64,000 bases of DNA from DASZHJ01 sp035581425 (GCA_035581425.1 DATJVP010000048.1:1-64000), one strand, 5' to 3'. Positions 1 to 8,520 are shown, counted from the stretch's first letter. The notes: a model not told the origin generated them from the letters alone. Numbers and translations are program-made.

Positions 1-863
1 GTGAGCACGAAGCCCGCGCGCTCGTAGATGTGGCGCGCGGCGGTCAAGATGCTGTTGGTCCAGAGCGTGATCTTTCGGTAACCGGCCTCGCGGGCGAAAC
101 GGATGCACTCCTCGACGAGCCGCGCACCGATGCCGAGCCCGCGCGCCTCCGGTTCGACCAGCAGGAGGCGCAGCTTCGCCACGGTCTTCGATTTGCGCAC
201 GAGCATCACGGAGCCGACGTTGACGCCGTCCTTCTCCGCAATCCAGCAGCGCTCGCATTTGGGATCGTAGTTACGGATGAAGTGCGCTGCGATCTCCGCG
301 ACCAGCGCCTCGAAGCTTCCATCCCAGCGGTACTCGCGGGCATAGAGTGCGCCGTGACGCCCGATGATCCAGCCGAAATCGCCGGGGCGGTGCTGCCGCA
401 AAAGATAAGGCGCCTTCGCTCCATCGGAGTCCGCAAGCGCGCCCTCGGCTGCGGAGATCGCGGCGACGAAACGGGCTTGCCGCTCATCCGAGAGCCCGCC
501 CAGCAAACTCCAGAGTTCGCGCCGTGAGCGTGCCTCGAGCGGCGCGAATGCCTTTCGCCCTGCGGCGGTTAGGCTGAGCAGACTGCGCCTCGCGTCTGAG
601 CTCGAGCGTTCGCGCGCGACCAAGCCGCGTCGGCGGAAGCTGCGGAGGATACGGCTCAGATAGCCGGGATCGAGGCCGAGCTCGCCGCCGAGCGTCGAGG
701 CCGTAAGGCCCTTGCGATGCGCGAGCTCGTAGAGCACCCGCGCTTCCGCCAAGGAATAGGGGCTGTAAAGCCGCCCTTCCTGTAACAGGTTGAGCCTGCG
801 CGTGTAGAACCGGTTGAACCGGCGGACCGCTTCGATCCGTGCCTCGCGCTGTGTTGTCCCCAT
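1..863 (-). CDS. MarR-family regulator fused to GNAT acetyltransferase (partial)
   Basis: The C-terminus runs off the left edge; 287 codons are visible from the ATG at 863. Residues about 1-140 form a MarR-type winged helix (recognition-helix segment 'LDPGYLSRILRSF', wing 'RERSSSDARR'). Residues about 155-287 form a GNAT domain with the acetyl-CoA-binding loop 'ARGLGIG' and the following helix. MarR-GNAT fusions are a known bacterial architecture. The DNA-binding half is expected to regulate and the GNAT half to acetylate a small molecule or protein; the substrate cannot be read from the sequence. A perfect inverted repeat lies about 40 nt upstream, suggesting autoregulation. The neighbouring MFS pump on the same strand could be a co-regulated resistance partner (inference). 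Confidence 0.85.
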   Translation of the reverse strand, partial: MGTTQREARIEAVRRFNRFYTRRLNLLQEGRLYSPYSLAEARVLYELAHRKGLTASTLGGELGLDPGYLSRILRSFRRRGLVARERSSSDARRSLLSLTAAGRKAFAPLEARSRRELWSLLGGLSDERQARFVAAISAAEGALADSDGAKAPYLLRQHRPGDFGWIIGRHGALYAREYRWDGSFEALVAEIAAHFIRNYDPKCERCWIAEKDGVNVGSVMLVRKSKTVAKLRLLLVEPEARGLGIGARLVEECIRFAREAGYRKITLWTNSILTAARHIYERAGFVL

Positions 864-891
864 GGGCGACGCTCCGTGCGCATGTGCCGAT

Positions 892-925
892 GAGGACATT
901 GTCAATTTATTAGTTGACATCGTCA
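892..925 (-). promoter_or_regulatory. Putative promoter/operator of the MarR-GNAT gene
   Basis: A perfect inverted repeat TGTCAA-N8-TTGACA lies at 900-919, between the MarR-GNAT start (863) and the MFS stop (944). Read on the minus strand, TTGACG followed 17 nt later by GACAAT gives a plausible -35/-10 pair that the palindrome overlaps. MarR proteins usually bind short palindromes in their own promoters, so autoregulation is likely but not shown. Confidence 0.45.
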
Positions 926-943
926 AGTAATGTGAAGCCGGAC

Positions 944-2482
944 TTAATCGCCCACCTTCGATGCCGTGGCGCCGTGGCCGGCGGGGAGGAGGGTGCTGAG
1001 GAGGACGGTCAGCACCGCGAGCGCGAGAGCGATGAGGTAGACGCTGTGAAGCGCTTCCCCGATCTCGCCGGCGAGACGCGCTACGACCGCGGGCTCCATC
1101 GATTGCCGCAGCATCGGATCCATCAGGCGATTGATGGTCTCGGCGGATTCGGCGCCGCTGCCGAAGAGTGCGTAGTTGAAGACGCCGCCGAAGACTGCGA
1201 CGCCGATCGATTGGCCGACCATGCGCATGAAGAGCATGGAGGAGGTAGCCGTGCCGCGCTCGCTCCAGCCAACGCTGCTCTGGATCGAGACCAGGAAAGT
1301 GGTGTTGCAGAAGCCCATTCCGATCCCGATGAAGATGGCGCCGAGGCCGGCCCAAAGAGGCCCCGAGTCAGGTCGCATCAGGCTAAGAACGATGCCGCCG
1401 ACGACGAATGCCGCGCCGCCGAGCAGCGCCGCCATGCGGTAGGAGCCGTGGATCATGATGCGCCCCGCGAGCGGGCTCACGGCGGACCATCCGATCGACA
1501 TCGCCGTGAGCGCGAAACCCGCGACGACGGGGCTCCGGCCCATGGCGCCCTGGACGTAGGTCGGAAGGAAAGCAGTGATGCCCATCATCACCGCGCCAAT
1601 CGAGACCGCGCCGACATTGCCGACGGCGATGATCCGGTGCCGCCAGAGGTCGAGCCGAAGCATGGGTTCCGGGGCGATGCGCTCCTGCCGGATCGCGGCG
1701 CCGATCCCCGCTGCCGCCACGAGGAGCAGCAGCCAGAGTGCCGTCGAGCCGATCTCGTGCGCCTGGGTCAGCACGAGCATGAGCGCGCCGGAGCCGATCG
1801 CCAGCAGCGCCGCTCCCGCATAGTCGATGCTGTGCCGGCGCGGCACGAGGCGCTCGTGAAGAAAGCCAGCGATCATTCCGATCGCAATCGCCCCGATCGG
1901 CAGGTTCACCCAGAAAACGACCGACCAGGAGACGTGCTCGACGATGAAGGCGCCGAGGAGAGGTCCGACCACCGCAGAAAATCCCCAGACGCTCCCGAGC
2001 CAACCTTGCACGCGCGCACGGTCCGTCGGAGTGTAGAGGTCGGCGATGATGGTGGTGGCGACGGGGATGATGGCGCCCGCGCCCAGGCCCTGGATCGCGC
2101 GGAAAGCAATGAGCGCTCCCATGTCCCAAGCGAAGCCGCAGAGCGTCGAGCCCAGGAGGAAGATCAGCGCGCCCGCGCAGAACATGGGCTTTCGCCCGTA
2201 GAGGTCCGCGAGACGGCCATAGATCGGCGTCGAGATAGCCTGGGTCAGGGGAAAAATCGCAAAGACCCAGCTAAACTCCCGGAAGCCGCCGAGCTCCGCG
2301 ACAATGGTCGGCATGGCGGTCGCGACGATGGTGCTCTCCACCGCTGCCATGAACATCCCCATCATCACCGCCGCGAGGATGATCGGACGGCGGCGGATCG
2401 AGGGGTGCGGTAGACTCTCGGCGGCGGGATCGGACACGGGGGACTTGCGCGCTGGTGTGCTCGGTACGGCGGACCCTAGCAC
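944..2482 (-). CDS. MFS multidrug efflux transporter, DHA2 (EmrB/QacA-like)
   Basis: A 512-residue integral membrane protein with about 14 hydrophobic segments, the usual size of the DHA2 drug:H+ antiporter family. The family motif in TM1 is seen in 'AAVESTIVATAMPTI' (residues about 46-60) and the MFS motif A loop in 'GRLADLYGRKP' (about 89-99). It should export hydrophobic compounds across the inner membrane using the proton gradient. The start is uncertain: GTG 2482 is used here, and GTG 2434 is an alternative giving a shorter cytoplasmic tail. It lies 25 nt downstream of ppk2 on the same strand and so may be read from that transcript. It also sits beside a MarR-type gene, the usual partner of such pumps. 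Confidence 0.85.
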   Translation of the reverse strand: MLGSAVPSTPARKSPVSDPAAESLPHPSIRRRPIILAAVMMGMFMAAVESTIVATAMPTIVAELGGFREFSWVFAIFPLTQAISTPIYGRLADLYGRKPMFCAGALIFLLGSTLCGFAWDMGALIAFRAIQGLGAGAIIPVATTIIADLYTPTDRARVQGWLGSVWGFSAVVGPLLGAFIVEHVSWSVVFWVNLPIGAIAIGMIAGFLHERLVPRRHSIDYAGAALLAIGSGALMLVLTQAHEIGSTALWLLLLVAAAGIGAAIRQERIAPEPMLRLDLWRHRIIAVGNVGAVSIGAVMMGITAFLPTYVQGAMGRSPVVAGFALTAMSIGWSAVSPLAGRIMIHGSYRMAALLGGAAFVVGGIVLSLMRPDSGPLWAGLGAIFIGIGMGFCNTTFLVSIQSSVGWSERGTATSSMLFMRMVGQSIGVAVFGGVFNYALFGSGAESAETINRLMDPMLRQSMEPAVVARLAGEIGEALHSVYLIALALAVLTVLLSTLLPAGHGATASKVGD

Positions 2483-2507
2483 ATCGGCCGCGGCCGAAGA
2501 TCCCGCC

Positions 2508-3305
2508 TCAGGGCGCGATCATTCCGTTCTCGAGATCGCTCGCGTCGTAGGTGAACACGACATTCGGATCCGGCAGCGCCAGCTTGTCGTGACGGTGCGG
2601 GTAGGGGAGGCGCCAAAGGAGATCGCGGATCACGTTCAGCCGCGCGTGGTCCTTGTCGTTGGCGCGCACGATCGACCACGGCGACGTCGCCGTGTGCGTG
2701 CGCGCGAACATCTCGTTGCGCGCCTTGCTGTACTCGCGCCAGAGCTTCGCCGCCTTCTCGTCGATGGGGCTGAGCTTCCACTGCTTCAGAGGGTCGTTTC
2801 GCCGGGATTTCAGGCGCCGCTTCTGCTCGTCTCTCCCGATGTCGAGATAGTATTTGAGGAGGCGGATCCCCGACTTGATCAGCATATCCTCGAAGGTCGG
2901 CACGGCTTCGAGGAATTCGCGCGTCTCGGCCTTGGTGCAGAAGCCCATCACGCGCTCGACGCCCGCGCGGTTGTACCAGCTCCGATTGAAGATCACGATC
3001 TCGCCCGCAGTCGGCAAATAGTGCACGTAGCGCTGGAAATACCAGGAGTGACGGTCGCGGTCCGACGGGGGACCGAGCGCCACCACGCGCGTCTCGCGCG
3101 GACTCATGTGCTCGACGATGTGCTTGATGGCGCCGTCCTTGCCAGCGGCGTCACGGCCCTCGAAAATTACGAGCGCGCGCTCACCGCTCTCGATGACGTG
3201 GCGCTGCAACTTCACGAGCTCGATCTGCAGTGCGAGCAGCTCTTTCTTGTACTTCCGGTCGCTGAGCGCTGCGGGTAGCGGCGGGGCGCGATAGCGTTTA
3301 GCCAT
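2508..3305 (-). CDS. ppk2: Polyphosphate kinase 2 family protein
   Basis: A 265-residue PPK2-family kinase, the usual single-domain length. The Walker A loop 'FEGRDAAGKDG' is at about 48-58 and the Walker B-like strand with lid start 'IVIFNRSWYNRAG' at about 103-115. The family transfers phosphate between polyphosphate and nucleotides (ADP/GDP to ATP/GTP, or AMP to ADP by class). The class and direction cannot be assigned confidently by eye. It is a cytosolic enzyme. ATG 3305 is preceded by an AAGGAAG ribosome site. It lies 33 nt downstream of sixA and close to a CYTH-CHAD gene, a local set of polyphosphate/phosphohistidine genes. Confidence 0.9.
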   Translation of the reverse strand: MAKRYRAPPLPAALSDRKYKKELLALQIELVKLQRHVIESGERALVIFEGRDAAGKDGAIKHIVEHMSPRETRVVALGPPSDRDRHSWYFQRYVHYLPTAGEIVIFNRSWYNRAGVERVMGFCTKAETREFLEAVPTFEDMLIKSGIRLLKYYLDIGRDEQKRRLKSRRNDPLKQWKLSPIDEKAAKLWREYSKARNEMFARTHTATSPWSIVRANDKDHARLNVIRDLLWRLPYPHRHDKLALPDPNVVFTYDASDLENGMIAP

Positions 3306-3338
3306 CTGTATGGTGCTTCCTTCTCGCCGCGGACCCCC

Positions 3339-3860
3339 TCAGGTCCGCTCGACCTCGAGATCGGCGGGGACAATGTAGGAAATGGCCGTAGCGCTCTCCG
3401 AGGCAAGCCGGCGCCACGGGCCCTTGAAGCGATAGCAGGCTAGCGCTCCGGTCGGGAACTTGCCCGTGAGCGGCGGCAGGCGCGCCGGCGAACCCGCCGC
3501 CGCAAGGCTGAGCGCGAGGCCGTGCATGCCGGGGTTGTGGCCCACGAGAAGGACGCTTTCGACACGCTCCTCGATCCGGCGGAGCCGGTCGAGAAGGGCC
3601 GTTCCCGGCGCGAGGTAGAGGTCACGGTCGAAGACGACACGCCTGGGCCTGAGGCGCGCGATGATCGGCTCCGCCGTTTCTTGTGTCCGCAGCGCAGTCG
3701 ACGAAAGCACGAGGTCGAAAGTCGCACGTGAGCGCGCGAGGTGATCGGCAATCGCCTCGGCCGCGCGCCGGCCACGCTTGTTCAGGGGACGGTCGTGATC
3801 GTCGAGCTGCTCGTCGCTGCGACTCGACTTTGCATGGCGCAGCAGATAGAGCGTCTTCAT
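3339..3860 (-). CDS. sixA: Phosphohistidine phosphatase, SixA family
   Basis: A 173-residue histidine phosphatase. The catalytic 'LRHAKSS' (His at about residue 9) sits at the extreme N-terminus, as in SixA, which removes phosphate from histidine on HPt or PTS proteins. A second conserved block, 'LLVGHNPGMH', carries the other active-site histidine. ATG 3860 is preferred because it places the RHA motif at the normal distance from the N-terminus; ATG 3881 would add seven residues. It is the first gene of a probable sixA-ppk2 unit diverging from the CYTH-CHAD gene. SixA-like genes are often seen near CHAD or polyphosphate genes, so the target here may not be a phosphorelay. Confidence 0.85.
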   Translation of the reverse strand: MKTLYLLRHAKSSRSDEQLDDHDRPLNKRGRRAAEAIADHLARSRATFDLVLSSTALRTQETAEPIIARLRPRRVVFDRDLYLAPGTALLDRLRRIEERVESVLLVGHNPGMHGLALSLAAAGSPARLPPLTGKFPTGALACYRFKGPWRRLASESATAISYIVPADLEVERT

Positions 3861-4050
3861 GGCATTGCCCGATTGAACCACCGCCGCAGCCTAAATGAGA
3901 AGTCAGACGCTTCGCAAGTAATAGTGGGCGACTGGGCGTTGACCACAGAGTCTAGGTAAGCAGCCTACATTTTTGCTACGTATCGGTGACGAAGGCGTGA
4001 CCATCGGTTAGAGTGCCGCCAGAAATTCGCCAGGGGGCCAATCAGAGCCG

Positions 4051-5610
4051 ATGGAAACCGGCCGGGAAGTTGAGCTCAAGCTGTCCGTTCCGCCCGACCG
4101 CGTGCAGCAGCTCCTCCGCTCGCCGCATTTGAAGGCGGAGGGTGCGGGGCGCGGACACGCGCGGGCGCTGCGGAACACCTATTACGACACGCCCCACCTG
4201 ACCTTGCACGAGCGCGGCCTGGCGTTGCGCGTCCGCGAGGCCGGGCGGCGCTTCGTCCAGACCGTCAAGACCGGCGGGCGGGGCGCGAGCGGCCTCTTCA
4301 AGCGGCGGGAGTGGCAGCAGACGGTCGCGGGACCCAAGCCTGATCTCGGTCAGATCGACGACCTCATGCTGCGCGAGCTTCTGGGCGATGCCGCGGCCCG
4401 TTTGGCACCGGTCTTCACCGCAGATGTCCGGCGCGTCACGCGCACCATCCGGCGCGATAATGCCACGCGCGTCGAGGTCGTGATCGACGAGGGCCGTGTG
4501 GTGACCCCCAAGGGCTCGACGCCGATCTGCGAGATCGAGTTCGAGCTCAAGGAGGGCTCCCCGGACGCGCTCTACGAGCTCGCACTCGCGCTCAACGACG
4601 TGGCGCCGCTCCGCTTGGAGACGATGAGCAAGTCGGATCGCGGCTATGCCCTGCTCTCCGAGGCGGAGCCGAGCTGGTCGAAGGCGCCGCCTTTCGCGCT
4701 CGATATCAACGCGACGGGGCTCGAGGCCTTCGAGGCGATCCTGCGCCATCATCTCGCGCACCTTCTCGCGAACGAGGCGGCAGCGCATGTTGGCGGCGAC
4801 CCCGAGGGCGTGCATCAGGTGCGGGTCGCGCTCCGCCGCCTGCGCTCCGTGCTCGCGCTCTTCCGCGAGGTGTTGCCGGCCGGCACCGCGCAGCATCTTG
4901 GAGACGAGCTGCGCTGGCTCGCAGGCGAGACCGGATCCGCGCGCGATCTCGACGTTTTCCTGCAGGAGCTGCTTTCTCCGATACGCAGGACCATGCCGGA
5001 GGAGCCCGATCTCGAGGCGCTAGAGAACCGGGCGACGGCGGCGCGGATCGCGGCTTATGAGCGCGTACGCACTGCCTTCGCCACCACGCGCTATACCGCT
5101 CTCCTGCTCGAGGTAGGCCGCGTCGCCGAGACGCGCTTCTGGCTCAACGGGCTCGAGCCGGAGGTCCTCGCGCGTCTCGAGGCGCCCGCCCGCGATTTCG
5201 CGAGCGACCTCCTCGCGGAGCGGCATCGCAAGGCCAAGAAGCGCGGCCGCGGCTTCGCCAACCTCTCGACCAGCGACCGTCATCGCCTGCGGATCGGCCT
5301 CAAGAAGCTCCGCTACGCCGCCGACAGTTTCCGCACACTCTACGAGGGGGGAGCGACCGCGGCTTACATGAAGCGGCTTTCCCGCTTGCAGGACGTGCTC
5401 GGCCATCTCAACGACGTCGACATCGCCGGCCGGCTCGTCGAGGGCTTCGCGCAGGGGGCTGCCACCGGGGACTCCGTCGCGGTCGCCCGTGCGAGCGGGC
5501 TCGTGATCGGCTGGTACGGCCACGGCATCGCCGCGCTCGAGCCGCGGCTGCGCAAGCAGTGGAAGGCCTTCAAGTCGGCACAGCCCTTCTGGGAGGCCGG
5601 CGGCGCCTGA
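4051..5610 (+). CDS. CYTH-CHAD domain inorganic triphosphatase
   Basis: A 519-residue two-domain protein. Residues about 1-205 are CYTH: the signature ExExK is visible as E6, E8, K10 in 'REVELKL', followed by the Arg/Lys/Glu-rich tunnel strands ('YYDTPHLTL', 'FVQTVKT', 'EIEFELKEG'). Residues about 220-510 are CHAD, a histidine/arginine-rich helical domain ('EGVHQVRVALRRLRS' at about 251, 'HRLRIGLKKLRYAADSF' at about 410) that binds polyphosphate in characterised members. CYTH enzymes of this type (E. coli YgiF) hydrolyse inorganic triphosphate. Its position beside ppk2 and sixA supports a role in polyphosphate turnover. It converges on the glycosyltransferase gene with a 6-nt gap. Confidence 0.9.
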   Translation: METGREVELKLSVPPDRVQQLLRSPHLKAEGAGRGHARALRNTYYDTPHLTLHERGLALRVREAGRRFVQTVKTGGRGASGLFKRREWQQTVAGPKPDLGQIDDLMLRELLGDAAARLAPVFTADVRRVTRTIRRDNATRVEVVIDEGRVVTPKGSTPICEIEFELKEGSPDALYELALALNDVAPLRLETMSKSDRGYALLSEAEPSWSKAPPFALDINATGLEAFEAILRHHLAHLLANEAAAHVGGDPEGVHQVRVALRRLRSVLALFREVLPAGTAQHLGDELRWLAGETGSARDLDVFLQELLSPIRRTMPEEPDLEALENRATAARIAAYERVRTAFATTRYTALLLEVGRVAETRFWLNGLEPEVLARLEAPARDFASDLLAERHRKAKKRGRGFANLSTSDRHRLRIGLKKLRYAADSFRTLYEGGATAAYMKRLSRLQDVLGHLNDVDIAGRLVEGFAQGAATGDSVAVARASGLVIGWYGHGIAALEPRLRKQWKAFKSAQPFWEAGGA

Positions 5611-5616
5611 ACCCGC

Positions 5617-6621
5617 TCAGGCACCGATCGGCGCGAGATTATCCAGGAACTGCCGCGCCGTCGTTTGCCAGGAAAAGCGGAGAGCGTAGTCGCGGCAGGC
5701 CGCGCGGGGAATTTCGAGGCAGGCGAGCGCAGCTTTGCGCAGATCGCGATCGAGCCGGCCCACCGGCGCCTCGCCGATCACGTCGACCGGGCCCGTCACC
5801 GGAAAGGCCGCGACGGGAACTCCCGAGGCGAGCGCCTCCAGCAGCACGAGGCCGAATGTATCGGTGAGGCTCGGGAAGACGAAGACGTCGGCCGAGGCGT
5901 AGCAGCGCGCGAGCGAGAGGCCCTCGTGCCGGCCGAGGAAATGCGCGCCCGGGAAGCGGCGCGTCAGCTCCGCGAGCTGAGGCCCGTCGCCCACGACTAC
6001 CTTCGAGCCCGGAAGCTCCAGCTCGAGGAAGGCAGCGAGGTTCTTCTCAACGGCGACGCGGCCCACCGCCATGAAGATCGGGCGCGGGATCTCCGGAAAA
6101 TCCTCGCGCCGCTCCGGTGCGAAGAGCTCTGCGTCGACGCCGCGGCTCCAGGGGCGGATTGCGGAGAAGCCGCGCCGCTCGAGCTCACGCCGGATCGAGG
6201 GCGCCGCGACCATGATCCCGCGCGAAGGCCGGTGGAAGCGCCGGAGCCAGGCATAGCCGAGGCTCACGGGAAGGAGAAACCGGGCGCTCACATATTCCGG
6301 AAAGCGCGTGTGGAAGGCCGTCGTGAAGGGAAGGCCACGCCTGAGGCAGTAGCGCCGCGCCGCCATGCCCAGCGGTCCCTCCGTCGCGATGTGGATCGCG
6401 TCCGGCCGCGCCTCCACGAGGAGGCGCCGGACGCCGCGCCCGGGCGCGAGCGCCAGCCTGATCTCCGGGTAGGTCGGGCACGGAATGGTGCGGAAGTGGT
6501 CCGGCGAGATCGTCACGAGCTCGTGCCCGAGCGCCTTAACCTCTTGCGCGATCGTCGTCAGGGTGCGGACGACGCCATTTACCTGCGGCAGCCACGCATC
6601 GCTGACGAGCGCGATTCTCAT
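5617..6621 (-). CDS. agt: GT4-family glycosyltransferase, Agt-like glycolipid synthase
   Basis: A 334-residue GT-B glycosyltransferase. The N-terminal acceptor domain starts 'SDAWLPQVNGVVRTL', and the donor-binding domain carries 'VGRVAVEKN' (about 186-194) and the E-x7-E type block 'DTFGLVLLEALASG' (about 254-267). ATG 6621 overlaps the stop of the upstream phosphoesterase in an ATGA, so the two are translationally coupled. In marine and rhizobial alphaproteobacteria a GT4 enzyme (Agt) encoded beside the phospholipase PlcP adds sugar or glucuronate to diacylglycerol during phosphate starvation. The coupling seen here fits that role. The sugar donor is unknown, and a mannosyltransferase in another glycolipid pathway is the main alternative. 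Confidence 0.72.
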   Translation of the reverse strand: MRIALVSDAWLPQVNGVVRTLTTIAQEVKALGHELVTISPDHFRTIPCPTYPEIRLALAPGRGVRRLLVEARPDAIHIATEGPLGMAARRYCLRRGLPFTTAFHTRFPEYVSARFLLPVSLGYAWLRRFHRPSRGIMVAAPSIRRELERRGFSAIRPWSRGVDAELFAPERREDFPEIPRPIFMAVGRVAVEKNLAAFLELELPGSKVVVGDGPQLAELTRRFPGAHFLGRHEGLSLARCYASADVFVFPSLTDTFGLVLLEALASGVPVAAFPVTGPVDVIGEAPVGRLDRDLRKAALACLEIPRAACRDYALRFSWQTTARQFLDNLAPIGA

Positions 6622-7445
6622 CCGCGCGCGGTGACGGGCTCGTGCCGGGGTTTCGATTTCGCGCGTCCCGTCGCCGTCAGCATGTCGAAGGCCCTGAGGC
6701 GCGCCCATTCCACGATCTCGAGGCGGCCGTCGAGATGCTCGACGAGCGCGGTGCAGCTCTCGACCCAGTCGCCGTCGTTGCAATAGAGCACGCCGTCGAT
6801 CTCGCGGATCTGGGCGTGGTGGATATGGCCGCAGACGATGCCGTCGACTTCGCGCCGCCGCGCCTCGGCCGCGACCGCGGTCTCGAAATTGCTGACATAC
6901 TCGACCGCGTTCTTGACCTTGTTCTTGAGATAGGCCGAGAGCGACCAATAGGGGTAGCCGAGCCTGCGCCGCGCGACGTTGAGGTAGTAGTTGAGGCGGA
7001 GCGCATTGTTGTAGGCCCAGTCGCCGAGCATCGCCATCCAGCGCGCATAGCGCACCACGCCGTCGAAGGCGTCGCCGTGCAGAATCAGCAGCCGCCGCCC
7101 GTCGGCGGTGGTGTGCATGGCCTCGTCCAGCAGCTTCACTCCGCCGAGCTGCAAGTCCACATAGTCGCGCAGCCACTCGTCATGGTTTCCGGGGATGTAG
7201 TAGACGTGAGTCCCCTTGCGCGCCTTGCGCAGCAGCTTCTGGATCACGTCGTTGTGCGACTGATGCCAGTACCAGGAGCGCCGGAGGCGCCAACCGTCGA
7301 CGATGTCGCCGACGAGATAGAGATATTCGGATTCGTTGTGCTTGAGGAAATCCAACAGGAAATCGGCCTTGCAGTCGCGCGTGCCGAGATGGATGTCCGA
7401 GATCCAGATCGTGCGATAGCGTCGCGTCGGGTCGATAAAGTTCAC
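6618..7445 (-). CDS. plcP: Metallophosphoesterase of the LpxH-like COG2908 family, PlcP-like
   Basis: A 275-residue calcineurin-like phosphoesterase. Metal ligands are visible as 'SDIHLG' (about 16-21), 'GDIVDG' (46-51), 'GNHDE' (86-90) and 'GHIHH' (206-210). GTG 7445 is chosen because the strong ribosome site GAGGGGGA precedes it; a longer form from ATG 7595 would overlap the divergent gene and add a tail that does not look conserved. Family members are annotated as UDP-2,3-diacylglucosamine pyrophosphatase, but the rhizobial/marine PlcP subgroup cleaves head groups from phospholipids to release diacylglycerol. Coupling to a GT4 gene and a PHO-box-like repeat upstream favour PlcP; an LpxH role in lipid A synthesis is the alternative. 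Confidence 0.72.
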   Translation of the reverse strand: MNFIDPTRRYRTIWISDIHLGTRDCKADFLLDFLKHNESEYLYLVGDIVDGWRLRRSWYWHQSHNDVIQKLLRKARKGTHVYYIPGNHDEWLRDYVDLQLGGVKLLDEAMHTTADGRRLLILHGDAFDGVVRYARWMAMLGDWAYNNALRLNYYLNVARRRLGYPYWSLSAYLKNKVKNAVEYVSNFETAVAAEARRREVDGIVCGHIHHAQIREIDGVLYCNDGDWVESCTALVEHLDGRLEIVEWARLRAFDMLTATGRAKSKPRHEPVTARG

Positions 7446-7582
7446 TCGTCCCCCTCGCTCGAAGCGAGCGTCAGCCTTGTCAGGGAGTCGCGGGTTGCGC
7501 ACAGTGTGATCCGAGCCCCAGTTACCGCACCCCTTAAACGAATCCTCATAATCTTTTGATGTTTCCTCGGTATTGCCATTAC

Positions 7583-7600
7583 ATGACAATCCCATGACGC
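7583..7600 (-). promoter_or_regulatory. PHO-box-like direct repeat upstream of plcP
   Basis: On the minus strand two half-sites, GCGTCAT and TTGTCAT, are separated by 4 nt, giving an 11-bp direct repeat that matches the PhoB consensus CTGTCAT-N4-CTGTCAT at 5/7 and 6/7 positions. It lies about 140 nt upstream of the plcP GTG and points toward it. It overlaps the start codon of the divergent kinase gene, so chance similarity cannot be excluded. Confidence 0.45.
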
Positions 7601-8520
7601 TCCACAGCCGCACCGGCCGCCGGCGACTCCTCGTGATCTACAATCCCGTCGCCGGGGGTCGGGCGCGTCGCCGATTCGAGGCCGCGCTCAAGGAGATGCG
7701 GGAGCTTGGCGTCGAGACCGTGCTGCGCGAGACCCGCTCGTCCGGCGATGCCGAGGCCTTTGCGAGGGAGGCGACGGCCGAAGATTTCGATGGCGTCGTC
7801 GTCGCGGGTGGCGACGGCACCTTGAACGAGGCCGTAAATGGGCTGCGCGACCTCCGACTGCCGGTCGCGGTCTTTCCCTTCGGCACCGGGAACGTGCTCG
7901 CGCATGAGATCGGCATGCCTCGCAGTCCCGCGCGGCTCGCGGCGATCGCCGCAGCGGGGCCGGTGCGGCCCATCTCTGTCGGCGAGGCCGTGTTCGAGAA
8001 TCAACCGGTCGTGCGGCGTTTCCTGCTGATGACGGGCGTCGGCTTCGATGCAGAGGTGGTCGAAGGCCTCGATCTCGGCCTGAAGCGCCGCGCCGGCAAG
8101 CTCGCCTTCGTGTGGAGCATCCTGAAGCGGCTCTGGCGCTACCGCCCGACCGAATTCAGCGTGACGCTCGAAGGCGAGACCGGCGTGAGCGAGCACCACG
8201 CAGCCTCAGCGGTGGCGACCAAGGCGCGGTGCTATGCCGGGCCTTTCGTGCTGGCGCCCGCGGCCCAGCTCTCCAACCGCAGCTTCCAGCTCGCGCTCTT
8301 TCGGAATGCGGGCCGGCGCGCGGCGCTGGGTTATCTCGTGGCGCTCGCGGGCGGGTTCCTGCATCGCCTGACCGATATCGAGTTCGCAACTGCTCGCGCC
8401 GCCCGCTTCACGCTCCCACGCGGCGCGCCCGTGCAGATCGACGGCGACGTCGCGGGTCTGCTTCCCGTTACGATCCGGATTGCCGAGGAGCCGCTTCTTC
8501 TGGTCTATCCCGGCGTCTGA
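7594..8520 (+). CDS. Diacylglycerol/lipid kinase family protein (DAGK catalytic domain)
   Basis: A 308-residue soluble lipid kinase of the DagK/YegS/sphingosine kinase fold. Nucleotide-binding motifs are 'NPVAGG' (about 18-23) and 'GGDGTLNEAV' (72-81), followed by 'FGTGNVLAHEIG'. The C-terminal beta-domain ends in 'IDGDVAG', typical of the family. It is expected to phosphorylate diacylglycerol or a related lipid at the membrane surface using ATP. ATG 7594 is preferred to an upstream TTG. It diverges from plcP-agt: a DAG kinase would recycle the diacylglycerol that PlcP would release, a plausible functional link (inference). Confidence 0.88.
   Translation: MTLHSRTGRRRLLVIYNPVAGGRARRRFEAALKEMRELGVETVLRETRSSGDAEAFAREATAEDFDGVVVAGGDGTLNEAVNGLRDLRLPVAVFPFGTGNVLAHEIGMPRSPARLAAIAAAGPVRPISVGEAVFENQPVVRRFLLMTGVGFDAEVVEGLDLGLKRRAGKLAFVWSILKRLWRYRPTEFSVTLEGETGVSEHHAASAVATKARCYAGPFVLAPAAQLSNRSFQLALFRNAGRRAALGYLVALAGGFLHRLTDIEFATARAARFTLPRGAPVQIDGDVAGLLPVTIRIAEEPLLLVYPGV

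Noticed and set aside
3986..4003. Second candidate PHO box between sixA and the CYTH-CHAD gene
   Set aside because: Only GTCAC cores match and the outer positions deviate; not listed as a feature, only mentioned in the polyphosphate finding.
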